Of a stretch of DNA of 64,000 nucleotides, positions 63,907-64,000 are shown in pieces. A model generated the notes under the pieces. That model had not been told where the DNA came from, did no database searches, and worked only from the letters and a program-made list of their open reading frames with translations. Position 1 is the stretch's first letter, and the number at the start of each line of letters is the position of its first letter. Both the position numbers and the translations under genes were made by a program. The stretch comes from Dirofilaria immitis (Eukaryota > Nematoda > Chromadorea > Rhabditida > Onchocercidae). The stretch is taken from positions 4,962,501 to 5,026,500 of the forward strand of contig JAKNDB010000087.1 of assembly GCA_024305405.1 (NCBI GenBank). The letters run 5' to 3'.

Positions 63907-64000
63907 GTAATGTCATTTTTGAAATGCTGAAAACTCTAATTTATTATGATTGAAGTTTCACTAAAAATATTTATATTTTCATGAAAAATCAATCTTTTGA

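Noticed and set aside
1..64000. CRISPR arrays, tRNA or rRNA genes, bacterial endosymbiont insertions, intact transposons, telomeric TTAGGC arrays
   Set aside because: No spaced repeat array, no tRNA B-box-like GGTTCGANTCC in context, no rRNA-like block, no transposase or reverse transcriptase motif, and only isolated single TTAGGC copies were seen by eye; a database search could still find diverged remnants.

Overview
The window looks like nuclear DNA of a nematode, most likely a clade III / filarial-type worm. It is very AT-rich. Its genes are split into many short exons with GT-AG introns and TTTCAG-, TTACAG- or TTATAG-type acceptors. Two genes begin just after a pyrimidine-rich AG, as spliced-leader trans-spliced nematode genes do. 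The three recognisable proteins are most like metazoan ALG6, EGL-27/RERE (atrophin-2) and NUP205. Species cannot be fixed from the sequence. No bacterial or viral genes and no intact transposons were seen. || Layout. (1) 76-1340, + strand: the 3' end of ALG6, the ER glucosyltransferase that adds the first glucose to the dolichol-linked N-glycan precursor; its upstream exons lie left of the window. (2) 1341-41025: almost 40 kb without a gene I can recognise. It holds many microsatellites, a cluster of unusual DNA (CTG triplets, a G-run block, a long TATG array and a 30-bp minisatellite) at 12.4-13.7 kb, several perfect inverted repeats, and a few isolated exon-like or ORF-like stretches of low confidence. 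(3) 41026-56145, + strand: an essentially complete egl-27 orthologue in about 18 exons, with BAH, ELM2, SANT and GATA-type zinc-finger domains and an atrophin-like C-terminal half, interrupted by a 6.2-kb intron. (4) 56146-60498: an intergenic gap. (5) 60499-63906 and beyond, + strand: the 5' half-or-less of NUP205 (C. elegans npp-3), ten exons, running off the right edge. || The three genes act in unrelated processes (N-glycosylation in the ER, transcriptional co-repression in the nucleus, nuclear pore scaffold). All are on the + strand, but the spacing is too wide to suggest one operon. || The most notable observation concerns sequence quality. The egl-27 reading frame needs one extra base at seven places and NUP205 at one, mostly in short homopolymers and always in the direction of a missing base. 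Splice sites and conserved protein sequence are otherwise intact. This points to uncorrected assembly deletions rather than dead genes, and it explains why plain ORF calling fragments both. Other points worth attention are an eroded copy of part of the BAH-domain exon inside the following egl-27 intron, and several hairpin-forming palindromes.
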